DNA of 64,000 nucleotides from JAZDPK01 sp043797615 (GTDB lineage Bacteria; Patescibacteriota; Patescibacteriia; UBA11705; JABHMO01). Numbering within the stretch: the stretch's first letter is position 1; each line of letters starts with the position of its first letter. Both the position numbers and the translations under genes were made by a program. The notes under the pieces are model-generated. The model had not been told where the DNA came from. It ran no database searches and saw only the letters and a list, made by a program, of their open reading frames with translations. The DNA is taken from the NCBI GenBank assembly GCA_043797615.1, contig JAZDPK010000035.1, forward strand, positions 4,518-68,517, written 5' to 3'. Positions 47,388-55,179 of this stretch are shown piece by piece.

Positions 47388-47533
47388 GCTCAAAGCACAA
47401 AATTCAAAATCAGTGCAGCGCAGTCGTGCCAACAGGCTGCACTGCGCTGTCAAAATAAATTTAAAACTAAAAATATAAAATTTAAAATACTCAAGTCGTT
47501 TTACTTTGGATTTTGAGTTTTGGATTTTGCGCT
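47388..47533. repeat. A-rich CAAA repeat with nested 40-nt palindrome
   Basis: The host element matches 5274-5341. A palindrome CAGTGCAGCGCAG...CTGCACTGCGCTG (47411-47450) is inserted and is flanked on both sides by CAAAAT (47405-47410 and 47451-47456), as a target duplication would be. The right end GGATTTTGAGTTTTGGATTT closes the host hairpin. Confidence 0.75.
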
Positions 47534-47542
47534 TGATTGTAT

Positions 47543-47616
47543 TCGGGGATCGTCTAATGGTAGGACGCCTGGCTCTGGCCCAGGTAATCCTGGTTCGAAT
47601 CCAGGTCCCCGAGCCA
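47543..47616 (+). tRNA. tRNA-Gln (anticodon CTG)
   Basis: Acceptor TCGGGGA/TCCCCGA, anticodon stem CCTGG/CCAGG with loop CTCTGGC giving CTG, T arm CCTGG-TTCGAAT-CCAGG, encoded CCA at 47614-47616. Confidence 0.93.
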
Positions 47617-47765
47617 TGAACTACTCGCGTACGCTCGAGTTCATGGCGCTGCCATAATTACATTGGATAACGCTCGAGTTCATGGCGCCGCCATCGCGAT
47701 AATGAATGGTTGTAAGCGAGTAGTTCATGCAGTGAACCCGAACAAAGAGAGTGGTTCACTGAAAA
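47617..47765. repeat. Repeats after tRNA-Gln
   Basis: CATGAACTACTCGC and GCTCGAGTTCATGG pair; a second GCTCGAGTTCATGGCG / GCGAGTAGTTCATG pair and a CAGTGAACC/GGTTCACTG pair follow. Together they form one large nested hairpin region between the tRNA and the GIY-YIG gene. Confidence 0.6.
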
Positions 47766-47768
47766 AAT

Positions 47769-48044
47769 ATGTTGAGCAAATTTTTTTATGTTTATGTTCT
47801 TTTGAGTCTAAAAGATAAAAAGTTTTATATCGGTTTTACAAATGATGTTGAAAGACGGCTGCTTGAGCATCAGCGCGGTGAAAACGTGTCGACGGCTAAG
47901 CGATTGCCTGTAGCGCTTATTTATTTTGAAGCTTTCCAATCAAAGAAGGACGCACTACGCAGAGAAAGTTATTTTAAAACATCAAAAGGGAAAACAACTT
48001 TAAGACAAATGATAAGAGAAAATTTGCATGATTTAAGTATGTAA
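47769..48044 (+). CDS. Small GIY-YIG nuclease-domain protein
   Basis: 91 residues with FFYVYVLLS and FYIGFTNDVERRLLEH strands, the catalytic Arg in ERRL, and the helix KKDALRRESYFKTSKGK. Third single-domain GIY-YIG protein in the window. Like the one at 29013 it directly follows a tRNA gene, separated by palindromic repeats. A terminator lies at 48074-48094. The biochemical role is unknown. Confidence 0.85.
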   Translation: MLSKFFYVYVLLSLKDKKFYIGFTNDVERRLLEHQRGENVSTAKRLPVALIYFEAFQSKKDALRRESYFKTSKGKTTLRQMIRENLHDLSM

Positions 48045-48073
48045 TTTTTTCTTGAAATATTAATGACAAATTG

Positions 48074-48094
48074 AACGAGACATCTCGTTTTTTT
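48074..48094 (+). terminator. Rho-independent terminator
   Basis: AACGAG-ACAT-CTCGTT stem followed by a T run. Confidence 0.65.
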
Positions 48095-48165
48095 GTTTAA
48101 TAAAATAATTCGCTTATTTCGTCGATTTATAGTACAATATCGATATTAACAATAACAATATTTTC

Positions 48166-48999
48166 ATGAAAAAAAGGAATTTTACCTTGATTTTAATCCT
48201 TGCCGTCGTCATAACCGCGGCGGCAGGTTTTATCGTATATTCGAAAAGAAACATCGCTGTCGCGCCGCCGCTCATTGGCGTCAGTTCATTGAAAGCGGAC
48301 GATGCCGTGAAAAGCCCGTTGGAAATTTTCGGACAAGCGCGAGGAAATTGGTATTTTGAAGCGTCGTTTCCCGTGAAAATTTTTGACGCGAACGGCGTGC
48401 TTCTCGGTTCGACCCCGGCGCAAGCTCAAGGGGACTGGATGACGACTAATTTTGTTCCGTTCAAAGCAACGCTCAAGTTTCCTCAGCCGTTGACTTCTAC
48501 CGGAAAAATCATTTTTGAAAAAGACAATCCTTCCGGCTTGCCGCAGAACGCCGATAAATTGGAAATGCCGGTGCGTTTTGAATCTTCCGCACCGGCCGCC
48601 ATGCGCAGCGTTAATCTTTTTTACTACGACGCGTCTAAAGACGTTGATGCCGGCGGAAATTTATTATGTACTAAAAGAGGTCTTGTTCCGGTCGTCCGAA
48701 ATATTCCCGTCACAATGTCTCCGATTCAGGATACGCTCAGATTGTTCTTGAAAGGGGATCTGACGCCGGCGGAAAAAGCGCAAGGCATAACGACCGAATT
48801 CCCGCTTTCCGGCATGGAAATGACTGGCGTGGCGCTTAATAGCGGCGTTCTCGCTTTAACTTTCTACGATCCGGAAAATCAGACGGGCGGCGGGTCGTGC
48901 CGCGTTGGCATTCTCTGGTCGCAGATCAAAGCAACGGCAATGCAATTTCCTGAGGTTAAATCCGTCAAATTCAGCCCTGAGGCGCTGTTTCAACCCTAA
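48166..48999 (+). CDS. Gmad2 and GerMN-like surface protein
   Basis: 277 residues: N-terminal membrane anchor or signal (6-26), a Gmad2-type immunoglobulin-like domain (about 37-140; PLIGVSSLKADDAVKSPL start, WYFEASFPVKIFD), and a GerMN-type domain (about 145-275; NLFYYDAS, GMEMTGVALNSGVLALTFYDP). This pairing is frequent in CPR and Gram-positive envelope proteins and is thought to act in cell-wall or spore-coat-like structures; the binding partner is unknown. It starts a probable two-gene unit with the flavoprotein (6 nt gap). Confidence 0.8.
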   Translation: MKKRNFTLILILAVVITAAAGFIVYSKRNIAVAPPLIGVSSLKADDAVKSPLEIFGQARGNWYFEASFPVKIFDANGVLLGSTPAQAQGDWMTTNFVPFKATLKFPQPLTSTGKIIFEKDNPSGLPQNADKLEMPVRFESSAPAAMRSVNLFYYDASKDVDAGGNLLCTKRGLVPVVRNIPVTMSPIQDTLRLFLKGDLTPAEKAQGITTEFPLSGMEMTGVALNSGVLALTFYDPENQTGGGSCRVGILWSQIKATAMQFPEVKSVKFSPEALFQP

Positions 49000-49004
49000 T
49001 TTGT

Positions 49005-50252
49005 ATGATTAAAAGCGACAAATACGATGTTTGCGTCGTAGGCGGCGGGCCGGCCGGCATGATGGCGGCGATCAGCGCGGCGGAAGCGGGCGCTAAAGTT
49101 ATTTTGATTGAAAAAAACAAAGAGCTGGGGAAAAAACTTTTGCTCACTGGCAACGGCCGCTGCAATTTAACGAACGCTGAATTCAATCTGAAAAAATTGA
49201 CGGAAAATTACGGACTGAACGGCAAATTTTTATTCCACGCTTTTTCCGAGTTCGGTCCGGCTGAAACGATCGAGTTTTTCAAGAGCATCGGCGTTAAAAC
49301 GAAAGTGGAAGAGAATAACCGGGTTTTTCCGGTCAGCGAAAAAGCGCTTGATGTTTTGAACGCGCTGAAAAAATGTTTGGCGAAAAATAACGTTGAGGTC
49401 GTTGCCAGCGCCGCAGTCGCGAAAGTTATTTCGAAAAAAAATGCGATTGAAAAAATAATGATCGGCAACGAAGCGGTAACGGCGGATAAATATGTTTTCT
49501 GCACCGGCGGCAAATCTTATCCGCAAACAGGATCAACCGGCGAAGGATTGGATTTGATTGCAAAAATCGGGCATAAGATCAGCGACCTGGCGCCGGCGTT
49601 GGTTCCGATAAAAATCAAAGAACATTGGATAAAAGACTTGCAAGGACTGGCGCTGAAAAACGTGAAAATCAGAGTTAAGCAAAATAACGCAGTCCGGTTT
49701 CAAGAGACCGGCGACATTTTGTTCACGCACTTCGGAATAAGCGGACCGGCCGGGCTGAATGTCAGCAAGTCAATCGGCGAATCAATGAAAAAAGGCGATG
49801 TGAAAATTAGCATTGATCTTTTCCCGAATTTAAATCTTGAGGAATTGAACGATAAAATAAAAAACGCGATCGATGAAAACCCGAAAAAAGCGTTTAAAAA
49901 TATTTTGTCCGAATTGATTCCGCAAAGATTGGTTCCGATAATTTTTGGAAGCGCGAACCTGTCCGTTGACGCTACGGCCGCCAATATCGCGAAAGACAAG
50001 AGGGGACTGATCGCGAAAATTTTGAAAAATATTGAAATGACGCCGATCGGTTTGCTTGGCTTTGACAGCGCGATGGCGACGAGCGGCGGCGTGTCGCTGA
50101 AGGAAATCGACGACAAGACGATGAAATCGAAGATCGTTTCCAATTTATATTTCTGCGGCGAAATGATCGACATCGACGGCCGCACCGGCGGATTCAATCT
50201 GCAGGCGTGCTGGAGCACGGGGCGTTTGGCGGGGAGGAATGCGGCCCAATAA
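49005..50252 (+). CDS. HI0933/YhiN-family flavoprotein
   Basis: 415 residues. The Rossmann motif VVGGGPAGMMAA (9-20) is followed by GKKLLLTGNGRCNLTNA, the hallmark of the HI0933-like family, and YVFCTGGKSYPQTGSTGEG. The C-terminal second dinucleotide segment is YFCGEMIDIDGRTGGFNLQACWSTG. The family binds FAD and is annotated as an NAD(P)/FAD oxidoreductase, but its substrate is not established. It starts 6 nt after the GerMN gene. Confidence 0.92.
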   Translation: MIKSDKYDVCVVGGGPAGMMAAISAAEAGAKVILIEKNKELGKKLLLTGNGRCNLTNAEFNLKKLTENYGLNGKFLFHAFSEFGPAETIEFFKSIGVKTKVEENNRVFPVSEKALDVLNALKKCLAKNNVEVVASAAVAKVISKKNAIEKIMIGNEAVTADKYVFCTGGKSYPQTGSTGEGLDLIAKIGHKISDLAPALVPIKIKEHWIKDLQGLALKNVKIRVKQNNAVRFQETGDILFTHFGISGPAGLNVSKSIGESMKKGDVKISIDLFPNLNLEELNDKIKNAIDENPKKAFKNILSELIPQRLVPIIFGSANLSVDATAANIAKDKRGLIAKILKNIEMTPIGLLGFDSAMATSGGVSLKEIDDKTMKSKIVSNLYFCGEMIDIDGRTGGFNLQACWSTGRLAGRNAAQ

Positions 50253-50474
50253 TGTAGCGGCGTATAATTATACGCCGCATGTCCAGACAAATTGTTTATT
50301 GGTTGATTCCTGAGATTATAAAAAATACGGCGCAAAGGCGCTGTTTTTTGTACTGATTTTTAGTAAATCCGAAAATATGCTATGATAGTATTAACAAAAT
50401 TAATCATTTCGCTTGAAGCGCGTGAATTATCAAAAGAAGATTTTGGTGATTGATCGCCTTTAAGCGTTAAAACT

Positions 50475-50750
50475 ATGTTAAAATGCGATTGCAACGGCAC
50501 TTGCCTGAAAAAAGCGCTGCGTTTCAGCCTGTTTCTCGTCGTTCTATTCGTAATTTGTTTTTTCTGGTATTGGGCAATGCCGGCGGCGCAGGATTTGATG
50601 CTGCAGCAGATGCAAATGTCTTTTTTCTGGTTTACCGGCATGAATATTTTGAGTTTTATTCTCGGCGCGGTCCAGACGTTCATCTGGGGCATGATCATCG
50701 CCGGGCTGTGGAAACTGATCGTCGGCTGCTGCTGCGAAGAGAAAAAATAG
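50475..50750 (+). CDS. Small two-helix membrane protein, DUF5676-like
   Basis: 91 residues: a Cys-containing start (MLKCDCNGTC), two transmembrane helices (17-37 and 52-82) and a terminal CCCEE. The second helix, SFILGAVQTFIWGMIIAGLW, has the spacing of DUF5676 proteins. The Cys clusters at both ends could bind metal; that is only a guess. It is preceded by 220 nt with a possible weak terminator of the flavoprotein gene (50328-50351). Confidence 0.65.
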   Translation: MLKCDCNGTCLKKALRFSLFLVVLFVICFFWYWAMPAAQDLMLQQMQMSFFWFTGMNILSFILGAVQTFIWGMIIAGLWKLIVGCCCEEKK

Positions 50751-50756
50751 GATTCA

Positions 50757-50791
50757 AAAAGCGCCTGCCTTTCGGCGCGGGCGCTTTTCAT
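50757..50791. terminator. Bidirectional terminator
   Basis: AAAAAGCGCC and GGGCGCTTTT arms with A and T runs on both sides, between two convergent genes. Confidence 0.8.
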
Positions 50792-50807
50792 TTCGGAATG
50801 ATTCGCT

Positions 50808-52166
50808 TTAGGCTCGGTCGATGTTCTTTTGAATTTTTTTGATTTCCTTCTTTTTTTCTTCAACGTCTTCGCTTAAATTCGTAAACTTTTTTTCCGCTTG
50901 CTTTACCGCCTGATTTTTGCCGAAGCCGAGAACGCCGCGGCCGTGTTGGGCGTATTTTTTTTGCAGATCGACTTTGGCTTCGTCAAGCTGCTCGGACAAG
51001 TCGTCGAATTCGCGCATCGCCCGCTGCAAATCCATTTTCAATTCCTTCTTCAATGGCGATTCGCCGGCTTTGGCAGCCGGCTCGGCTTCAGGCGTATCTT
51101 CTTCAATTTCAGAAGTGAGATCAATTGGTTGGGGCTGTTCGGCTTTTTTTGTTTTCGACGGGTTATCAACAACCTCTATTATATCCTCATCGTATAATTT
51201 CTCTTCGTCGTCGCTGACTTCCTCCAGCTTCATGTGCGTCAAGTCAAGAGGTTCGGTTTCTGTTTTGGATTTTTGGGCGGCCGGTTTTTTCAAAGGTTTT
51301 TCTCCCGTTTGTTTTTGGATGTCATTTATCTCAATCTCGTTTTTCTTGAATTCGGATTCATCCCAATTCAGATCCGCCATTAGATGCTTTTTTTTGTTTT
51401 CCAGCGCCATCAGTTGAAAATCGTCAGACATCTGTTGATCCGGTTTTTTCAACGCGGCGGCGAATATGAGTTTTTCCAGTTTTTTGTCCAAATCAACGAT
51501 TTGTCTGCCAACGTTTTCCATTTCATGAGCGAGGATCATTTGCAGCCGGGCCAATTGAAACTGCTTGAAATGCAAATTTTCTTTTTTCCCTGTTTTAATG
51601 TTTTCGTTGATTTTCAGTTTGACGATTTCTTTTTCAAATTCATCGCATTGCTTCTGCCGCGATTGCAGATCCTTGTTTAATTTCACTTTTTTTTGCCCAA
51701 GTTCCATTCTGTCTTTGAACGTATATCCCGCCTTTTTGTCTTCGATGTCTTCCGGTATTTTTTTTATTTCAGCCTGAATTTCCGCAATTTCGTTTTTCAT
51801 TTTGTCAAAATGAGAAATTTTCCGGGCGAAGGCAATTTCATCGGCATGGTTTTTCACGATTTCGTTTTGCATGCCTTCGTATTTGTGCGACAAGGATTGG
51901 AAATCAGGATTGGGGGAAAGTAAAATTTCGTCTAAAGAAGCGGTTTGCACGAAGTTTTCCGGCAGCGGCGCCGATTCCAGCTTTGCCGATTCCAGTTTCG
52001 CCGATTTCGGCTTTTTCGGCGCCGGATTTTCTTCGAAATTGATGTCTTGAATATCAATCAATTTGTCCGGTTCCGACAATTCGGGCATTGGCACTGATTT
52101 TAATTCCGGTTTTTTCGGCGCCGGCGCTTTTTCAAAAGGCTGAACGTTTAATTTTTCTCTTGGCAT
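50808..52166 (-). CDS. Long charged coiled-coil protein, unknown
   Basis: 452 residues, soluble, with no signal. An N-terminal Pro/Lys-rich region (5-75) contains a tandem SAKLESAKLES. A long coiled coil (about 110-290), an acidic linker (300-370) and a second coiled coil (385-452) follow. It may be a scaffold or cytoskeletal element; nothing specific supports that. It is transcribed toward the small membrane protein and ends at a shared terminator. I do not recognise the family. Confidence 0.7.
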   Translation of the reverse strand: MPREKLNVQPFEKAPAPKKPELKSVPMPELSEPDKLIDIQDINFEENPAPKKPKSAKLESAKLESAPLPENFVQTASLDEILLSPNPDFQSLSHKYEGMQNEIVKNHADEIAFARKISHFDKMKNEIAEIQAEIKKIPEDIEDKKAGYTFKDRMELGQKKVKLNKDLQSRQKQCDEFEKEIVKLKINENIKTGKKENLHFKQFQLARLQMILAHEMENVGRQIVDLDKKLEKLIFAAALKKPDQQMSDDFQLMALENKKKHLMADLNWDESEFKKNEIEINDIQKQTGEKPLKKPAAQKSKTETEPLDLTHMKLEEVSDDEEKLYDEDIIEVVDNPSKTKKAEQPQPIDLTSEIEEDTPEAEPAAKAGESPLKKELKMDLQRAMREFDDLSEQLDEAKVDLQKKYAQHGRGVLGFGKNQAVKQAEKKFTNLSEDVEEKKKEIKKIQKNIDRA

Positions 52167-52297
52167 AAAAATTAAGTTAAAAATTATGTTATAAATATTA
52201 TATCAAATTGACAGCATTTTGCTACTTTATGAAATTTATTATATCGTATGAATTTAACGTTGTCAATAGTTTGTTTAATTTTAGCCAGTTTTTATCC

Positions 52298-52326
52298 TTT
52301 CAATTTTGTTTTCAATAAGATATACT
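52298..52326 (+). promoter_or_regulatory. Promoter of thiI
   Basis: TTTCAA at 52298-52303, 17 nt, TATACT at 52321-52326. Transcription would start only a few bases before the ATG at 52341, implying a leaderless or nearly leaderless mRNA. Confidence 0.55.
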
Positions 52327-52340
52327 GTTGATATTCGCTT

Positions 52341-53555
52341 ATGAAAAGTATTTTTAACGCGCTCATCATCCATTACGATGAAATCGGATTGAAGGGAAGC
52401 AATCAGAATTTTTTTATTGGCAAATTGGCGGAAAACATCCGCCGCGTTGTTAGCGATAAAAACAAAATCCAAAAACGCGCTGCAAAGTTTGTTGTTTATC
52501 TCGAGAAAGAGTACGATGAAGCTTTGCTGGAAAAAGTTTTATTGATTCCGGGCATTGCCAACGCGTCGCCGGCGAAGATCGTTAAATCCGATTTAAATGA
52601 AATGAAAAAAGCCGCGTTGGAAATTTTTCAATTTTACAAACCGGCCGCATTTAAAATCGAAACGGTCCGGGCGCATAAAATTTTCCCGTTGAAATCGCCG
52701 GAAGTCAGCGCCGAAGTCGGCGGTTACATTTTGGAATCGGATAAAAGCGCGAAAGTGAAAATGAATCATCCGGATCTGACGATAAAAATCGAAATTGAAA
52801 AAGGGGAGACGGCGATTCTCGGTAAAAAACGTCAAGGCGTTGGCGGCTTGCCAGTGGGCGCGGCCGGAAAAATCGTTTGCCTTCTTTCGGGAGGAATTGA
52901 TAGTCCGGTGGCGGCGTTCGAGCTGATGAAAAGGGGAGCCACGGTGGTGTTCGTTCATTTTCACAACAACACAATCAATAAAGCGGGCGTGGAAAGCAAG
53001 ATTAAACGTCTAGTTGCGCAACTTTCGAAAATCCAGGGCGAATCGGTTTTATACATTGTTCCGTTCGCCGAACTTCAAGCGAACGTCATTGCCAATGTCC
53101 AAGCCGACGCGCGCATGATCGTTTATCGCCGCTTGATGTTTAAAATCGCCGAGCGGATCGCGAAAAAAGAAAACGCGCTGGCGATCGCGACCGGCGACAG
53201 CTTGTCGCAAGTGGCGTCGCAGACTTTGGAGAATTTAAACGTTATTTATAACGCAACTTCGATGCTGAAATTGGCGCCGCTCATCGGCCGCAATAAATTT
53301 GAAATAATGGATATCGCGAAAAAAATCGGCACGTATGACATTTCAATCGAGCAATACGCCGACTGCTGCAGCCTGCTGATCGCCCAGCATCCGGAAACGC
53401 GGGCAACGGTCGCGGCGATTGAAAAAGCGGAGAGCAATTTGAATGTAGAGAAGATGATTGAGGAGGCGGTTGAATCGGCGCGGGGAATAATGATTACCCC
53501 ACACTTGCCTGTCCGCCGTAGCTTCAGCGAAGGCGGAGAGTGTGGGAATGGCTGA
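52341..53555 (+). CDS. thiI: tRNA 4-thiouridine synthase ThiI
   Basis: 404 residues. Ferredoxin-like and THUMP domains (1-165) are followed by a PP-loop ATPase (LLSGGIDSPVAAFELMKRG at about 178). ATGDSLSQVASQTLENL and YADCCSLL, with the conserved Cys, are also present. There is no C-terminal rhodanese domain, as in most Gram-positive and archaeal forms. It adds sulfur to U8 of tRNA, using a cysteine desulfurase partner not seen here. The last 20 residues (ITPHLPVRRSFSEGGE) are encoded by a TTGCCTGTCCGCC/GGCGGAGAGTG palindrome and extend the protein. Confidence 0.93.
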   Translation: MKSIFNALIIHYDEIGLKGSNQNFFIGKLAENIRRVVSDKNKIQKRAAKFVVYLEKEYDEALLEKVLLIPGIANASPAKIVKSDLNEMKKAALEIFQFYKPAAFKIETVRAHKIFPLKSPEVSAEVGGYILESDKSAKVKMNHPDLTIKIEIEKGETAILGKKRQGVGGLPVGAAGKIVCLLSGGIDSPVAAFELMKRGATVVFVHFHNNTINKAGVESKIKRLVAQLSKIQGESVLYIVPFAELQANVIANVQADARMIVYRRLMFKIAERIAKKENALAIATGDSLSQVASQTLENLNVIYNATSMLKLAPLIGRNKFEIMDIAKKIGTYDISIEQYADCCSLLIAQHPETRATVAAIEKAESNLNVEKMIEEAVESARGIMITPHLPVRRSFSEGGECGNG

Positions 53556-53559
53556 CTTT

Positions 53560-53650
53560 AGACGCACCCCGACTCAAAGTCAGGGGTAAGGGAACAACAA
53601 GAGACGCGCCCGCCATAAATGGCGGGGTAATTTACGATGGTTGACATTTA
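53560..53650. repeat. Two adjacent hairpins
   Basis: ACCCCGACT-CAA-AGTCAGGGGT (53565-53588) and CCCGCCAT-AA-ATGGCGGG (about 53608-53626). They may terminate thiI, although no long T run follows. Confidence 0.5.
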
Positions 53651-53717
53651 TTGATTCATTTGATAGGTTTAATTCAGAACATTGACAATAAACAACGCAA
53701 AAGGAAAGGATAAAATC

Positions 53718-54341
53718 ATGGATGAACAAACAATCTTGCACAGAATCGGCGAAATCGATAAAATGAAAAGCAACGAAATTTTGAACTGCAATTTTCAAGT
53801 TCTGCATTCGCTGGCTCAGCAGATCGCCGGGCAATATGACACTGACAGCTTCATCGCCTTGTTCTGCATTAAGCAGAGCGGGGGAAGAGAACACAATTTA
53901 ACAATTTTTCGCGGCGGCTACGATGAATTGTTGGCGCAATTAAAGAGCGATTATCCGGTTTTATGGACGTTGTTCGCGATTGAAAAAGTGGAAAGATTGC
54001 AGGCGCTCGCTTCGAAAAAAGAATTGCGCTTTATCGAGGATCTAAGGCGAGGGAAAGAAGAAAGAATCATCGAATTGCCGAATTTCGGCGTTGACAATCA
54101 ATTGTTTTCCAACAGCCATCTCGTATTAGACGCAAAGCTTGCCGGTTTCATCGAAAAATACGGCGAGGGCGGGCATGTGGGTTTGCTGGCGCATCCGGAC
54201 ATGGAAATCATCGTTCTTCACGATTCGCATGATAAAGTGTTTAAATATCTTATGGCAAAATTCCCTTTTTATGATAAATATTTTGCCATAAAAAGATTGA
54301 GCAAAAGCGAATTGCTGGATACCGAGGAAGAAGATGGTTGA
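53718..54341 (+). CDS. Unknown soluble protein
   Basis: 207 residues. The start 53718 follows AAAGGA at good spacing; a TTG 36 nt earlier is rejected. The N-terminal helices (ILHRIGEIDKMKSNEILN) are followed by alternating beta and alpha segments, including HVGLLAHPDMEIIVLHDSHDK near 165. No membrane segments and no recognised motif. A terminator follows at 54350. Function unknown. Confidence 0.65.
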   Translation: MDEQTILHRIGEIDKMKSNEILNCNFQVLHSLAQQIAGQYDTDSFIALFCIKQSGGREHNLTIFRGGYDELLAQLKSDYPVLWTLFAIEKVERLQALASKKELRFIEDLRRGKEERIIELPNFGVDNQLFSNSHLVLDAKLAGFIEKYGEGGHVGLLAHPDMEIIVLHDSHDKVFKYLMAKFPFYDKYFAIKRLSKSELLDTEEEDG

Positions 54342-54349
54342 CAAAATTT

Positions 54350-54395
54350 AAAAAGCAAAAGCAACGGATCATCGTTTCCGCTGCTTTTTTAATTC
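54350..54395 (+). terminator. Rho-independent terminator
   Basis: AAAAGCAACGGATC and GTTTCCGCTGCTTTT form a long stem with a T run. Confidence 0.75.
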
Positions 54396-54554
54396 AATAA
54401 AATTTTGGAGCGGGGGAGTGGAATGTCATGCTTCCCCTTGACTTCGCTCGGGGCAGGCTAAGGTAAAGTAAATTTTCCAAACCGCCTCAGCATGACAAAT
54501 TGATGCCCCTGTGGATAACTTTTTGAGTTACTTTCTTATTCATAATATAATGCA

Positions 54555-54573
54555 ATTAGGAATTATTCTTAAT
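54555..54573. promoter_or_regulatory. Candidate operator upstream of the Fur-type regulator
   Basis: ATTAGGAATTATTCTTAAT is a 19-bp palindrome with one mismatched pair, the size of Fur/PerR boxes, about 60 nt before the gene. Two ATAATGCAA words flank it. Autoregulation is inferred. Confidence 0.4.
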
Positions 54574-54631
54574 AGTGTAATGCAAATATACGAATGCATA
54601 CAAATTATACAAATAAATTCAAGGCATATTT

Positions 54632-55039
54632 ATGTTAAAACAAAGAACAACCAATCAGCGCCAGCTTATTCTGGATTATGTTCAATCCACTACTCTCCAC
54701 CCGACGGCCGAGCAAATTTTCAACATCGTCCGCAAAAAAATGCCGCGCATCAGCTTTGGCACGGTTTATCGCAATCTGGACGTGTTGGAAAAGCAGGGAT
54801 TGTTGAAATCTTTGTGCTATTCAAAAGAGCCGGCGCGCTACGACGCCATTATTGATAATCATTATCATTTCGTGTGCGAGCGCTGCGGCAAAATCAAGGA
54901 TTTGGTGATTGATGAGATGCTTGAGCTTAATGATCAGGCGGCCAAGCGCCACTCCCTTTCAATCAGCCGGCACAGCATAATGTTTTACGGAATGTGCGGG
55001 GAATGCGAGGAATACTTGCAAAAACAGAAAGATGAATAG
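54632..55039 (+). CDS. Fur-family transcriptional regulator
   Basis: 135 residues. N-terminal winged helix (LHPTAEQIFNIVRKKMPRISFGTVYRNLDVL, 24-55) and a C-terminal metal-binding dimer domain with HYHFVCERCGKIKD (about 88-101) and CGECE near the end, the paired Cys for structural zinc. It resembles PerR/Fur more than Zur, but metal specificity cannot be assigned. The stop is followed by a terminator shared with the convergent decarboxylase gene. Confidence 0.92.
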   Translation: MLKQRTTNQRQLILDYVQSTTLHPTAEQIFNIVRKKMPRISFGTVYRNLDVLEKQGLLKSLCYSKEPARYDAIIDNHYHFVCERCGKIKDLVIDEMLELNDQAAKRHSLSISRHSIMFYGMCGECEEYLQKQKDE

Positions 55040-55138
55040 AAAGTGGATTGCTTCGCAATCCAAAAGACGACTTATTTGCTCAAGCTTGATGCTCGCAAGA
55101 AAAAACGTAAAACTAATGAATTAATTTTGCTTAGAACA

Positions 55139-55162
55139 AAAAACGGCTTGGCGCCGTTTTTT
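55139..55162. terminator. Bidirectional terminator
   Basis: AAAACGGC-TTGG-CGCCGTTTT flanked by A and T runs, between two convergent genes. Confidence 0.8.
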
Positions 55163-55179
55163 GTTATTATTGAAAATTT

